IMG/VR virus record: IMGVR_UViG_3300005471_000026
Span: 1 to 44,881 of that record
Source: a virus
Direction: 5' to 3' (one strand)
DNA: 44,881 bases
The notes below the pieces were generated by a model that ran no database searches, had not been told where the DNA came from, and worked only from the letters and a program-made list of their open reading frames with translations. Of the stretch, positions 1 through 7,360 are shown piece after piece. The position numbers and the translations under genes were made by a program. Within the stretch, counting starts at the first letter, position 1, and every line of letters begins with the position of its first letter.

Positions 1-11
1 TTCGATCGGTT
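1..11. repeat. 11-bp terminal direct repeat (copy at 44871-44881)
   Basis: The first 11 bases, ttcgatcggtt, are identical to the last 11 bases of the window. Both copies lie inside the two halves of one RuvC-like gene. This is best explained as the overlap left when a circular or circularly permuted genome is opened. It is shorter than a typical assembler overlap, so chance similarity is not fully excluded. Confidence 0.6.
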
Positions 12-418
12 CTTGTTCGCTTCTCCCCTTTGGCGTAGCGGAGCCCGACGATCGGTTGCCACTCCTGCGCGCGGAGCTCGTCATACGGCACGCGCACGAC
101 CTCGAGCGCCATCTCGAGATGGCCGATGTTCTTGAAGAACGAGCTCGAGCCCTTCGCCGACCACGGCGCCGATCGCGAGCTCGCGGGTTGCGGCTGAATC
201 TTCTCGAGGAGCGCGCGGATGATCGGCGGGTTGGCCGGCATGATCGCGCCGGTCGCCGTGTCGGTGTAGATGGCGCCGGCTTTCTCGCGGAACGCGACGA
301 GGACCTCGAGGAGGCCCCGGCAGGAGTCGGGCATCGGCTCGAAGTCAACGAACCGCCCACGGTCGGAGATCAGGGCCAGCCCCCCAGATCCCCCCGGATC
401 GATCCCGAGGTAAAGCAT
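1..418 (-). CDS. RuvC-like Holliday junction resolvase, N-terminal part (cut by window end)
   Basis: The protein begins with MLYLGIDPGGSGGLALI, the first beta-strand and catalytic-aspartate motif of RuvC-fold resolvases. It continues to a WQP segment and a KGEKR stretch, as in phage RuvC proteins, and is cut at the window edge. Resolvases of this kind cut branched DNA during recombination or before packaging. An ATG at 433 is also in frame, but the one at 418 gives the standard family N-terminus and keeps the upstream motif (432-449) about 14 bases away, as at two other genes. The matching C-terminus is at 44759-44881. Joining over the 11-base repeat leaves the halves one base out of frame, so either a base error or a true frameshift is present near CGAACAAGAACC. 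Confidence 0.8.
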   Translation of the reverse strand, partial: MLYLGIDPGGSGGLALISDRGRFVDFEPMPDSCRGLLEVLVAFREKAGAIYTDTATGAIMPANPPIIRALLEKIQPQPASSRSAPWSAKGSSSFFKNIGHLEMALEVVRVPYDELRAQEWQPIVGLRYAKGEKRTRTDR

Positions 419-431
419 CGGCGTCGCGTGC

Positions 432-449
432 ATTCTGAGCGGAAAGTCT
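432..449 (-). promoter_or_regulatory. Operator-like motif, site 1
   Basis: The plus-strand sequence attctgagcggaaagtct lies between the helix-turn-helix gene and the RuvC-like gene. It matches three other intergenic sites (5215-5232, 8020-8038, 37982-37998) that share TTC-(T)GAGCG-GAA. Read on the minus strand it ends 14 bases before the preferred resolvase start. Just upstream on the minus strand is TTGACG, 18 bases before CAGAAT, so the site may overlap a sigma-70-like promoter here. The function is inferred. Confidence 0.45.
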
Positions 450-457
450 CTAGCTCG

Positions 458-1078
458 TCAACGTGCACGCCGTCGCACACGTCCCGCCGGCGGGAGCTCG
501 AGCCGGAGCAGCTTCCCGCGAACGGCCTCGAGGAGCTCGAGGCGACGGGTCCGATCCCCGTCCGGTTCTTCGGTCGTTTGCTCGAGCGGCGATCCTAATA
601 AGGTTTCTTGATCGATCACTGGAGGATCGGAGGCTGCCGGTAGCCTCCCCCCCGGCTGCCCATAGCCTCCCCCCTGTGGAAAACCTGTTGAAGCTGTGGA
701 AATCGGCGGCGCCTCGAGCTCCTCGAGCCAGGTCGCCGGCGGGAGCGCCTCGGCCCGGAACTCGTAGCGCGTGGTCCCGAACCGCGTCACGCCGGCGGGG
801 CGGAGGATCCCGAGCTCCCGGAGCTCCGCCAGGATGGCCCGCGCCCGCCGCTTGTGGAGCCCGCAGGAGCGCGCGACCAGGCCGACCGATGGGAACGCCC
901 TCGAGCCGTCCGGCGCCGCGTGGTGAGCCATGACGACGGCCGGGAGGCGCAAGTAGGCCGGGAGCCCGGAGGCGAGGACCAGGGACACGAGACGGGCGCT
1001 CAACGTGGGGGAACTCCGGCCAGGCTGGACCGTGAGAGAATCGCCGGGTCGGCGTGTCCCGCTCTCGTGCCAGCACAC
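458..1078 (-). CDS. Winged-helix (replication-initiator-type) DNA-binding protein
   Basis: The middle of the protein has the pattern seen in phage replication or regulatory winged-helix proteins: a hydrophobic helix (LPAVVMAHHAAPDG), then FPSVGLVARSCGLHKRRARA as the recognition helix region, then LRELGILRP and a wing ending in TRYEF. The C-terminal third is proline- and charge-rich and looks disordered. It probably binds DNA; a role in starting replication is an inference from family resemblance. The GTG start at 1078 lies inside a small inverted repeat (CTCGTGTGCTGGCACGAG) and has no clear ribosome site. A TTG at 1003 with GGAG upstream would remove about 25 poorly convincing residues and may be the true start. 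It ends just before motif site 1. Confidence 0.6.
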   Translation of the reverse strand: MCWHESGTRRPGDSLTVQPGRSSPTLSARLVSLVLASGLPAYLRLPAVVMAHHAAPDGSRAFPSVGLVARSCGLHKRRARAILAELRELGILRPAGVTRFGTTRYEFRAEALPPATWLEELEAPPISTASTGFPQGGGYGQPGGRLPAASDPPVIDQETLLGSPLEQTTEEPDGDRTRRLELLEAVRGKLLRLELPPAGRVRRRAR

Positions 1079-1091
1079 GAGCGCGGCTTAT

Positions 1092-1129
1092 GGCCGGGAG
1101 GTTCGCGCCTCCCGGCCGTTCGTCTTTTA
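1092..1129 (+). terminator. Perfect 10-bp hairpin with plus-strand T-tract
   Basis: The arms ggccgggagg and cctcccggcc enclose the loop ttcgcg. On the plus strand they are followed by gttcgtctttt, the form of an intrinsic terminator. All nearby genes are on the minus strand, where the hairpin has no T-tract downstream. It lies in the 121-base gap between 1079 and 1199, which holds no other feature I recognise. It may block antisense transcription or act as an RNA processing structure. Confidence 0.5.
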
Positions 1130-1199
1130 GGCGACTCTGCCGATCGCGCGCAAGGCCCCAAGGGGTAGCGGCGATCCGCCGGCGTATGAGGCGCTCGAC

Positions 1200-1505
1200 C
1201 TACCGCGGCGCCGAGCCGTAGCGCCGGCCGGACGCGAGGAGCGCCCGGTTCTCGTCCGTGATCCGAATCGAGCAATTCGACCGCTGCCAGTAACACCAGC
1301 GGGCGGAGCGGCCGATCGGGATGTTCGTCCGAACGATCCGCCCCTCGAGGACTAGCTGCCGCCAGGCGCGCACCCCCTCGTATGGCTCGAGCCGGAGCCG
1401 GCGCGCGGCGCCGTCCGCGTCACTCGGTCGAATGAGCCGCGGCGGGAGCTCCCGGAGGAACGTCTCCGAGTCGCGCGACCATTGCCAGAACGTGAACGAG
1501 CCCAT
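1200..1505 (-). CDS. Hypothetical protein, 101 residues
   Basis: I do not recognise this protein. It is basic and rich in tryptophan and arginine, with a short segment (EGVRAWRQLVLEGRIVRTNIPIG) that could form a small alpha/beta fold. It starts with ATG three bases after the stop of the zinc-ribbon gene upstream, so the two are probably co-transcribed. Codon use (CTC, GAG, CGG) matches the surrounding genes. It is the last gene before the hairpin gap. Confidence 0.6.
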   Translation of the reverse strand: MGSFTFWQWSRDSETFLRELPPRLIRPSDADGAARRLRLEPYEGVRAWRQLVLEGRIVRTNIPIGRSARWCYWQRSNCSIRITDENRALLASGRRYGSAPR

Positions 1506-1508
1506 CGC

Positions 1509-1826
1509 TCAGCGGCGCCCCGTGGTCGCGCGCCGAGCGGCGACGATGTTCGTCGCGAACTCGAGCGCGCATTGCAGCCGGCAGAAGTAAGGCACGCCCG
1601 GCCGCGAGGAGTAGCCGCGCCACTGAATGAACCGGCGCCGGAGGACGCGGCGCTTCGTCTCCGGCGAGCCGTCGTAATGCGTCCGGCCCGTCTCGACGCG
1701 CGTCGACTCGAGGATCTCGGAATCGTAGGCGAGCCCCTTCCCGCAGTGTTCGCAGAGCGGCCGATCGGCCGGGAGCCCCTCGACGCGCGCCGCGCCGGCG
1801 CCGGCCGGCGATGTTGTCGTCGCCAT
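1509..1826 (-). CDS. Zinc-binding protein with two cysteine pairs
   Basis: The 105-residue protein has CEHC at residues 25-28 and FCRLQC at 81-86, separated by a basic linker (KRRVLRRRFIQWRG). This spacing suggests one structural zinc site, similar to treble-clef or MYM/TRASH-type fingers. DNA or RNA binding is a reasonable inference from the basic linker. The ATG at 1826 overlaps the stop of the gene upstream (TGATG), which fixes the start and suggests translational coupling. Confidence 0.65.
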   Translation of the reverse strand: MATTTSPAGAGAARVEGLPADRPLCEHCGKGLAYDSEILESTRVETGRTHYDGSPETKRRVLRRRFIQWRGYSSRPGVPYFCRLQCALEFATNIVAARRATTGRR

Positions 1827-2290
1827 CAGAACGATCCCCCGTGATGCTTGTCGAGCACGTCGCCGAAGAACGAGGCGAGGTCGTTCCGCGCGAGCTCCAC
1901 GTCCCGCGCGCTCGAGTCCGCGTCGATGATGTGCACGGTCCGCGCGGCCTGCCGGCGCTCGCCGACGCGCTTCCCGCCGCGGCCCGAGCTCTCGAGCGGC
2001 TCGTCGAACTTGTGATCGTGGATGTTCTGATTGAGCTCCGGCTCCCGCCGGCGTCCGCCCCCTCGAGGCGCCGGCTTGCGGGCGCTCCGTTTCTTCGGCG
2101 GCGTCCGCTGCATCTTGAGGACCTTGTCGACGAGGTCGTGCGCCTCGAGGAGCTTCGCGCACCGGGCACACTCGCCGGCCAGGCAGAGGCCCCGATGGCA
2201 CATATTCTCCTCGGTCGGCCGCGGCGGGAGCGTCGAGACGAGCGCGCCGAGGAGCATTCCCTCGAGACGTGTGAGGCGTCGCCATCTCAT
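1826..2290 (-). CDS. Hypothetical protein with CxxxxC-CxxC-type cluster, 154 residues
   Basis: The protein has an N-terminal hydrophobic stretch (LEGMLLGALVSTLPP) followed by a cysteine cluster (MCHRGLCLAGECARC) that could bind zinc. A long basic, glycine- and arginine-rich middle follows, then an acidic C-terminus (IIDADSSARDVELARNDLASFFGDVLDKHH). I do not recognise the family. It overlaps its neighbours by a few bases on both sides, so it belongs to the same operon as the recombination genes upstream. Confidence 0.6.
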   Translation of the reverse strand: MRWRRLTRLEGMLLGALVSTLPPRPTEENMCHRGLCLAGECARCAKLLEAHDLVDKVLKMQRTPPKKRSARKPAPRGGGRRREPELNQNIHDHKFDEPLESSGRGGKRVGERRQAARTVHIIDADSSARDVELARNDLASFFGDVLDKHHGGSF

Positions 2291-2607
2291 GACCGATTCC
2301 CCCTCGTGTCGAGCTCGCGCTCGATCGCGGCGACGATCGCGCGGAACCGATCCTCGTAGCCGCCCGGCCCGTAGTCCGTGGCATAGCGGCGGATCTGCGC
2401 GACCTCGTTCGGCGCCAGCACGAGCCGCCGGTCCTTCGTGATGCGCGGGACCAGGCGGAGGAGGAAGCCCTGCATCCCGCCGAGGCCGACGATAGTCCGC
2501 GTCACGATCGCGAGCTCGTCGACGGTGAGCTCGACGAGGACCGGCCTTTCGGCCGGCCTCCGTGGTTCGCGCCCGATGCGCTGATTCCGGTTGTGATGCC
2601 CGCCCAT
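2287..2607 (-). CDS. Hypothetical protein, 106 residues
   Basis: The basic N-terminus is followed by VLVELTVDELAIVTRTIVGLGGMQGFLLRLVPRI and two predicted helices. There are no cysteines and no membrane segment. The family is not recognised. The ATG start overlaps the TAA stop of the gene upstream (TAATG), and its own end overlaps the next start, so it sits in the middle of a coupled operon next to the nuclease and ATPase genes. Confidence 0.6.
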   Translation of the reverse strand: MGGHHNRNQRIGREPRRPAERPVLVELTVDELAIVTRTIVGLGGMQGFLLRLVPRITKDRRLVLAPNEVAQIRRYATDYGPGGYEDRFRAIVAAIERELDTRGNRS

Positions 2608-3077
2608 TACTCGCCCCGCGCCTCGAGCCGGCGCCGGCGACGCTGCCCGCGGCGGATGTTCTCGAGCCCCTCGGCCGAGAGGACGCGCTTCTTCCGCTTC
2701 GCCGTGCGCGCCTTGCGGAGCGCGGCGACGTTGCCGATCGGCGTCCCGTTCGTGCGCTTCGTCTCGATCGCTTTGCGGGCGCCCCGCTTGCGCGAGCGCG
2801 TCACGTTGCGATCGCGCTGCCGGTTGATCGCCTCCATAACCTCGGCCGGCAGATGCAGCCGGAGCGCGCCATCGGCCGCGTTGCGCTGAAGGAATGACTC
2901 CTCCGTCGCGTTCGTGCCGTCGCCGCCGGGGAGCCGGAACGTCGAGACGTGCCAGGTCGCGACGTTGCCGTAGAAGTCGCGCACGTGGACGGTTGACTCG
3001 GCGCGGACCGCGCCGGGGTTGTCGGTGAGCTCGCGGAGGCGCCGCGAGAATGCGTCAGTCGGTATCGTGTCGGCCAT
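2607..3077 (-). CDS. Hypothetical basic protein following the nuclease gene
   Basis: This 156-residue protein has a beta-rich N-terminal half (VHVRDFYGNVATWHVSTFRLPGGDG) and a strongly basic C-terminal half (NVTRSRKRGARKAIETKR, AKRKKRVL, RRGQRRRRR). The second half probably binds nucleic acid. A segment LHLPAEVMEAINRQRDR resembles the strand-helix start of a ribbon-helix-helix protein, but the second helix is not clear. It lies six bases after the PD-(D/E)XK nuclease gene, so a role in recombination is possible. Confidence 0.55.
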   Translation of the reverse strand: MADTIPTDAFSRRLRELTDNPGAVRAESTVHVRDFYGNVATWHVSTFRLPGGDGTNATEESFLQRNAADGALRLHLPAEVMEAINRQRDRNVTRSRKRGARKAIETKRTNGTPIGNVAALRKARTAKRKKRVLSAEGLENIRRGQRRRRRLEARGE

Positions 3078-3083
3078 GTCGGA

Positions 3084-3893
3084 TCACTCCTCCTCATCAA
3101 CGGGAGCCGCGTCCGCTTCGCGACGGGCGCGGTCCCAATACTCCGGAACGAACTCATCGATCGCCGCGGCGAAATTCTCGACCGCGCGCGTCACTTCGGC
3201 CCGCATCTCCGGGTAGGCGTATTGCGTCGAGGTCTGCCGCTTGACGATGCGATAGGCCTCCTCCCCTTTGAGCGGAGGCCGGACCGTGAACACTTCCCAC
3301 CGGAACCGCCGCGCGCCGGTCGCGAGGAGGTAGACCTGCCACTGCCACGAACGCTCGAGCGCCTCGATGTCCGGCCGGCCCGAGAACTTGTAATCGACGA
3401 CCTCGACGCCGTCGCCGCCGTCGACGCGGCCCTTCGCCAGGAGGAGCCCGCGCGAGGTCGGGAACTCGAGCTCGACCTTCGACTCGCGGATCGGATGCAC
3501 GCGGAGCGCCTCCTCCTCGCGGAGCTCCCACCGCAGCGAGACGGGCACGAGGTCGCCGTCGTTGACCTCGACGAGCGTATACGTCGACGCGCTCGCGGCG
3601 AGGACGCTCGAGCCCGGCGTGAGGCCGAGCGCGTGATCGAACGCGGAGAACCCGCGGACCTCGATCCCGCGGTCCCGGATCGAGCTCTCGTTCCCGGCCG
3701 AGAGCTCCTCGAGGACCTTGTGCCCGGCCAGGCCCGCGATCATCTTGTGCGTCTGCGCGCGGCCGAGGAGCTCGCGCCGGAGGTCGTCGACGGTCGGCGG
3801 CTCCCGGTCCTCGTCGCCGTCGTCATGCGCCCACCGCTGCCACGTGTCGAGCGCCGTTACCGCGAACGTCTTACGCCTGTCGCCGGTTGCCAC
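3084..3893 (-). CDS. PD-(D/E)XK nuclease, RecB/Cas4-like
   Basis: The 269-residue protein carries the PD-(D/E)XK core: GRVDG with Asp158, then VEVVDYKF with Asp167 and Lys169, then WQWQVYLLATG, the QxxxY-type motif of RecB and Cas4 nucleases. Such enzymes resect DNA ends and, in phages, commonly work with an annealing ATPase. The GTG start at 3893 overlaps the end of the Sak4-like ATPase gene by 23 bases; it is the first start that avoids an arginine-repeat shadow sequence upstream. No four-cysteine iron-sulphur cluster is visible, so this is nearer to the phage exonuclease type than to true Cas4. It probably makes 3' single strands for recombination. Confidence 0.75.
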   Translation of the reverse strand: MATGDRRKTFAVTALDTWQRWAHDDGDEDREPPTVDDLRRELLGRAQTHKMIAGLAGHKVLEELSAGNESSIRDRGIEVRGFSAFDHALGLTPGSSVLAASASTYTLVEVNDGDLVPVSLRWELREEEALRVHPIRESKVELEFPTSRGLLLAKGRVDGGDGVEVVDYKFSGRPDIEALERSWQWQVYLLATGARRFRWEVFTVRPPLKGEEAYRIVKRQTSTQYAYPEMRAEVTRAVENFAAAIDEFVPEYWDRARREADAAPVDEEE

Positions 3894-4899
3894 TGCTCCG
3901 CCCTCCTCGGTTGCTCGCGCGCGGAGCCGATGCCGGTCCCGTGCCGTTCGTCGCCGGCGGCGGAGCCGAGCCCGTGTTCGGCGCCGCGTCCTGCGCCGGC
4001 GCCGGCTTGGCGACGAAAGCCTTCTTCTCCCGGTCGAACGTGAATCCCTTCGCGCCGGCGACCTGCAAGAGGAGCGACTTGATCGCCGTCTCGGCGCCGA
4101 TCTTCGCGAGGTTCTCGGCCTGCTCCGTGAACGCCTCCGGCGTCTCGAGCTTCTCGTAGACACCGCGCGCGGCCTCGAGCTTCTCGCGCATCTCGCGGAT
4201 CGTCTCGTTCTCGGCGTTAAGGGTCGTCTTGATCTGCCCGATGATGTCGGCCAGGAACCGCGGATCCTTGACGTGGTCCCGGAACACGAGCGGCCCGAGC
4301 ATCGCGGGATTCTTGCCGTAGGCCGCGGCGGTCGGCGAGAAGTTGAGGACCGTCGAGGCGTCGTCGTCGAGATAGACGCGGCCCATCGCGTCCGAATTCT
4401 GATGAATGAGCGCGCGACTCGCCCCCGGAACCTCGAGCCGCTCGATCACGTCGTCGCCCTTCTTCTCCTCGACCATGTGCGACACGATCACGATGTCGAG
4501 GCCGAACGACTTGAGCCGCGAGAGCCAGGACGCGAACGCGCTTTTCATCTCGCCGAACCCTTGCAGACTCGGCGCTCCGCCGCGGGTCCGGTTCTTCGGG
4601 TCCTCGGCCATGACGTGAAGTGCGAGCTTCTCGAGCGCCTTCCCGCCCGTGTCGACGATCGCCGTCTTGTAGCCGGCGAAGTCTGAGGCCTCCATGCGGA
4701 CCGCGTCGATCCACGTCGGGATCTGCGCGACCTCGGTCCGGTTCGGCGCGCGATAGGCGCCGTCGTCGAAATCGAGACAGAGCGGCGCGTCGGCCGTGAA
4801 CGCGATCGTCGTCTTGCGTCGGCCGGGTCCACCGTAAATCGTGGTGATGATGTGCTCGACGAGCATCGGCTCGTAAGCCCGAATGATCTTGAGAGCCAT
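3871..4899 (-). CDS. Sak4-like RecA-fold ATPase (AAA_24 type)
   Basis: This 342-residue protein has a P-loop region at residues 23-31 (GGPGRRKTT), a substrate strand (LCLDFDDG), and a Walker B-like segment (KTAIVDTGG, 78-86). These fit the Sak4 / AAA_24 family of phage recombination ATPases. The usual glycine before the P-loop lysine is replaced by arginine (GRRKTT instead of GxGKT), which is unusual. The C-terminal 60 residues are a low-complexity Pro/Ala/Gly/Asn tail. It overlaps the downstream nuclease gene, so the two probably act together in strand annealing. A hairpin terminator lies directly upstream and an AGGAG-like site is weak (CCGGAG). Confidence 0.75.
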   Translation of the reverse strand: MALKIIRAYEPMLVEHIITTIYGGPGRRKTTIAFTADAPLCLDFDDGAYRAPNRTEVAQIPTWIDAVRMEASDFAGYKTAIVDTGGKALEKLALHVMAEDPKNRTRGGAPSLQGFGEMKSAFASWLSRLKSFGLDIVIVSHMVEEKKGDDVIERLEVPGASRALIHQNSDAMGRVYLDDDASTVLNFSPTAAAYGKNPAMLGPLVFRDHVKDPRFLADIIGQIKTTLNAENETIREMREKLEAARGVYEKLETPEAFTEQAENLAKIGAETAIKSLLLQVAGAKGFTFDREKKAFVAKPAPAQDAAPNTGSAPPPATNGTGPASAPRASNRGGRSSGNRRQA

Positions 4900-4911
4900 A
4901 GCAGTCTCCGG

Positions 4912-4945
4912 AAATGAAAACGCCGGCGGTTCCCGCCGCCGGGCG
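4912..4945 (-). terminator. Intrinsic terminator, minus strand
   Basis: On the minus strand a GC-rich stem (CGCCCGGCGGCGGG paired with CCGCCGGCG, one bulged base) is followed by TTTTCATTT. It lies directly behind the small acidic gene at 4951-5199 and just 12 bases ahead of the ATPase start. The same T-tract follows the hairpin at 39643-39690. It probably gives partial termination between the two genes. Confidence 0.65.
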
Positions 4946-4950
4946 TCGAG

Positions 4951-5199
4951 TTAGTTGCTGAAGGTCGTCGCGCGCCGGATGGCGTCGGCGATCAGGTTGG
5001 CTTGCTTGAGCGCGAGGCGTTCGTCGTCGGTGAGCGGCGTCTCACAGCCGCGCGCCTCGCACGCCTCGCACCCGTTCGGGCACCCGTTCGGATAGAGCTT
5101 CTCGTGCTCGCGTTCGGCCCACTCGCGGAACTCCGCGTCGCTCATGTTGTCGAGGTCCGCGCCGCGATCGTCGTCGCCGGTCCAGTGTCGTGATTCCAT
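4951..5199 (-). CDS. Small acidic cysteine-rich protein
   Basis: The 82-residue protein is acidic in its first half. It contains a compact cysteine group (GCPNGCEACEARGCE, residues 39-53) that could bind zinc, followed by a helical tail. The family is not recognised. The ATG at 5199 lies 16 bases downstream of operator-like motif site 2, so it is probably the first gene of a transcription unit. A terminator follows its stop, so it may be largely transcribed alone. Confidence 0.6.
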   Translation of the reverse strand: MESRHWTGDDDRGADLDNMSDAEFREWAEREHEKLYPNGCPNGCEACEARGCETPLTDDERLALKQANLIADAIRRATTFSN

Positions 5200-5214
5200 G
5201 ATCAGATCATCGGC

Positions 5215-5232
5215 ACTTCTGAGCGGGAATTC
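5215..5232 (-). promoter_or_regulatory. Operator-like motif, site 2
   Basis: The plus-strand sequence acttctgagcgggaattc lies in the 66-base gap between two genes. It shares 14 identical bases with site 3 (8020-8038). It ends 16 bases before the downstream start on the minus strand, nearly the spacing seen at sites 1 and 4. It is probably a shared promoter or repressor-binding site. Confidence 0.5.
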
Positions 5233-5265
5233 AATTGGCAGAATTGCACGGGCAGATCTGCACAC

Positions 5266-5547
5266 TCACCGCGCCACGATCCAGGCGGCGCAGCGGTCGA
5301 CGATCCACGCGACGATCGCCAGCGTCCCGCCGGCGGCGATCCCCCACCAGAGGCCCGCCCGCCGGCCGGCCGCGTAGCCGAGCGTCGAGCCGGTCCCGTC
5401 GCCGACGATCATCATGTGCATGCAGGCATCACAGAACCGCTCCGGCTCCGGCGCCGGCGGGTCGCTCTCCTCGAGGCGCTTCGGGAGCTCGCCGAGGCGA
5501 CGGTTACATTTCTCGTTTTTGCAGTGGGCAAACCGGCGGCGTGTCAT
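5266..5547 (-). CDS. Zinc-ribbon protein with C-terminal membrane helices
   Basis: This 93-residue protein has two cysteine pairs (C9/C14 and C39/C42), consistent with a zinc ribbon. A glycine-rich hinge follows, then a hydrophobic C-terminus (LWWGIAAGGTLAIVAWIVDRCAAWIV, residues 66-91) that would cross the membrane once or form a hairpin. The ribbon would face the cytoplasm if the tail is inserted C-terminally. The ATG overlaps the stop of the HNH-type gene (ATGA). I do not recognise the family; the small size could suit an accessory lysis or exclusion role, but this is a guess. Confidence 0.65.
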   Translation of the reverse strand: MTRRRFAHCKNEKCNRRLGELPKRLEESDPPAPEPERFCDACMHMMIVGDGTGSTLGYAAGRRAGLWWGIAAGGTLAIVAWIVDRCAAWIVAR

Positions 5548-6068
5548 AGGTTCATCTCCGCGAGCACTGAGAGGACGGCGACCTGCCACGGGAGCAGCCG
5601 CTCGAGCTCGTGCGGCGCTCGTTCCCGCGCGACCTCGACCCATTCGGACGTAGGGGTTTCCGGATCCGCCATGACGCGGAGAAGCTCCGGGACGACGAGC
5701 GCCGATCGCTTGATCTCGAACGCGACCGGCCCGCGGTTCTTCGTCGGCGTGAGCGCCCGGATCCGGAGGTTCTTCCGGTCCCGCGCGATCTTGCCGTCTT
5801 GATGACGCCAGAAACAGAGGAGGATCATCGCGTCCGGGAGCGAGCGATCGCCGGACGGGTTGCCGCCGGCGCCGCGGTGCCGATCGTGGCTCACGGTCGG
5901 CGGCGAGTAGTTGGGGAACGACCGGCATCCGCACATCGGGAACCGGCAGTAGCGATCGCGGTCCCGGACGGTCTGCATATGAACGAGAACGGCGTCGCGC
6001 CGGCGTCGAGACTCTCGAGCTCGAGCGCGTTTCGCCGTCCCCTTCTTCGGTTTCTCGAGCGCCCCCAT
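5544..6068 (-). CDS. HNH-endonuclease-like protein
   Basis: The protein has a basic N-terminal tail and then a metal-binding region: C41, C46 and C48 (YCRFPMCGC), SHDRHRGAGG with H61 and H64, and MILLCFWRH with C85 and H89. This order of cysteines, His-containing core and final C-x3-H is typical of small HNH or treble-clef nucleases found in phages. The C-terminal half is helical and unassigned. Many phage HNH proteins assist packaging or cut DNA at special sites, but the role here is not shown. Stop and start codons overlap with neighbours on both sides. Confidence 0.6.
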   Translation of the reverse strand: MGALEKPKKGTAKRARARESRRRRDAVLVHMQTVRDRDRYCRFPMCGCRSFPNYSPPTVSHDRHRGAGGNPSGDRSLPDAMILLCFWRHQDGKIARDRKNLRIRALTPTKNRGPVAFEIKRSALVVPELLRVMADPETPTSEWVEVARERAPHELERLLPWQVAVLSVLAEMNL

Positions 6069-6325
6069 CAGGCGAGCGGATCAGGGATCTGGTAGACCTC
6101 GCGCCAGCGGCGCGCGACATCGTCCCACCCGCCCGGCGGCGCCTCGAGGAGCCGCTCGAACCGCCGGCGCTCCTCCTCGTGCCCCGTCCAATCGCCGGCG
6201 GCGAGGCAGATCTCGATCGCGGTGCGTGTGTCGGAGATCCCGGCCTGCCCGCGCGCGAACCGATCGATCGCCTCGAGCGCGAACGAGTCCGGCCGGTTCG
6301 TCTGATTCAGCGGAACCGCGGCCAC
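6068..6325 (-). CDS. Hypothetical protein, 85 residues
   Basis: This small helical protein is acidic and tryptophan-containing (GDWTGHEEERRRFERLLEAPPGGWDDVARRWREVY). No cysteines or membrane segments are present. The family is not recognised. It starts two bases after the coiled-coil gene upstream and overlaps the HNH-type gene downstream by one base, so it is part of the same operon. Confidence 0.6.
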   Translation of the reverse strand: MAAVPLNQTNRPDSFALEAIDRFARGQAGISDTRTAIEICLAAGDWTGHEEERRRFERLLEAPPGGWDDVARRWREVYQIPDPLA

Positions 6326-6327
6326 GG

Positions 6328-7020
6328 CTAGAAGTCCTCCGCCGTGTATTCCTTCACCGTGCGATCGGCGAGCGCGGCGACCTCGGCGCTCGTGTCCTCG
6401 CCTTTCGGCTCGAGGACGAACGGCGCCTCGAGCGGCTCGACGGCCGGCGCGACGAGGTCCTCGAATCCCGCCGGCGGGACGGCCTCCGGCGCCGGCGTCG
6501 GCTCGAGCGCGACCTCCCGCGGCTGGAGCGCCTGCTCGAGCGCCTCGTCGTCGACCTCGACGCCAAGCGTCGACACGAGCTCGCGGAGCGTCGCGCGCAT
6601 GCCGTCATACCAGGCATCCGAGCCGACCTCGAGGAGGAAGATCCGCGCGGCGTCGAGGACCTGCGTCCCGGCGCGTTGAATGACCTGCTCCGCCTGCCAG
6701 GCCGGCCGCGCCTTGAGCTTCCCGATCGCCTCGACGAGTTGCTCGAGCTCCGAGCGACGCTCGTCGACCATGAGGTTCGCGCGATCGAGCTCCTGCTTCG
6801 CCGCGCGGAGGTCGTCGAGGAGGAGATCCTTCCCGACCTGCGCGCCCTCGGCGAGCGTCGCGTCGAGGCCGGCATCCTGCCGGAGCCGCGCGCGGAGCTC
6901 GCCGGCGAGGTCGTTCGGTGTCATCCGATCGAGGTCGAGCGGCTCTCGAGGTCCGCGGAGTCTGAGCATCGGCGGGACCAGCAAATCCAGGAGCTCTTGG
7001 GGCGTAAGACTGATGTCCAT
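6328..7020 (-). CDS. Coiled-coil protein of unknown function, 230 residues
   Basis: The protein is predicted to be mostly helical, with a heptad-like stretch around residues 62-105 (LLLDDLRAAKQELDRANLM onward). The C-terminal third is rich in Pro, Ala and Glu and looks disordered. There are no recognisable catalytic motifs. It lies between small hypothetical genes in the early-type region. A scaffolding or protein-interaction role is possible but not supported beyond the helices. Confidence 0.6.
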   Translation of the reverse strand: MDISLTPQELLDLLVPPMLRLRGPREPLDLDRMTPNDLAGELRARLRQDAGLDATLAEGAQVGKDLLLDDLRAAKQELDRANLMVDERRSELEQLVEAIGKLKARPAWQAEQVIQRAGTQVLDAARIFLLEVGSDAWYDGMRATLRELVSTLGVEVDDEALEQALQPREVALEPTPAPEAVPPAGFEDLVAPAVEPLEAPFVLEPKGEDTSAEVAALADRTVKEYTAEDF

Positions 7021-7040
7021 TGTCGGCGTTGCCTTTCGGG

Positions 7041-7310
7041 TTAGGGGAGGATGATCCCTCCGGGAGATGTGACGTTGAACGGGAGCACGACCTCGTCGGG
7101 CGTCTCGCCCTCGAGATACATCCGGATCGCTTCATTCATGGCGCTTTGAAGCTCCGGCGGGTAGCGTCGGATCAGGACGCGCGCGTTTCGGATGAGCGCC
7201 ATCACCGCGAGGCCGGCCTCCGTGTTGTGGGCAAACGGTCGGAGGACCTTCGCGACCTCGACCTGTATCCGCGCGATCTGCGCGTGGTCCTCGCTCGTGA
7301 ACTGTGGCAT
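7041..7310 (-). CDS. Hypothetical protein, 89 residues
   Basis: This is a helical protein with a conserved-looking core (LAVMALIRNARVLIRRYPPELQ). The ATG at 7310 follows GAAGGATC, a fair ribosome site. About 20 bases upstream of it on the minus strand is an inverted repeat (GGATGCG ... CGCATCC, 7328-7355). The large hairpin at 7361-7392 precedes that. The family is not recognised. Confidence 0.6.
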   Translation of the reverse strand: MPQFTSEDHAQIARIQVEVAKVLRPFAHNTEAGLAVMALIRNARVLIRRYPPELQSAMNEAIRMYLEGETPDEVVLPFNVTSPGGIILP

Positions 7311-7360
7311 CGGGGATCCTTCTGGTAGGATGCGGACTGTCTCCGGGTCGCATCCAGCCA

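Noticed and set aside
1080-1130. Possible tRNA around the gaggttcgcgcctcc sequence
   Set aside because: The T-loop-like piece is part of a 10-bp perfect hairpin with a 6-base loop; no acceptor, D or anticodon arm can be placed around it.
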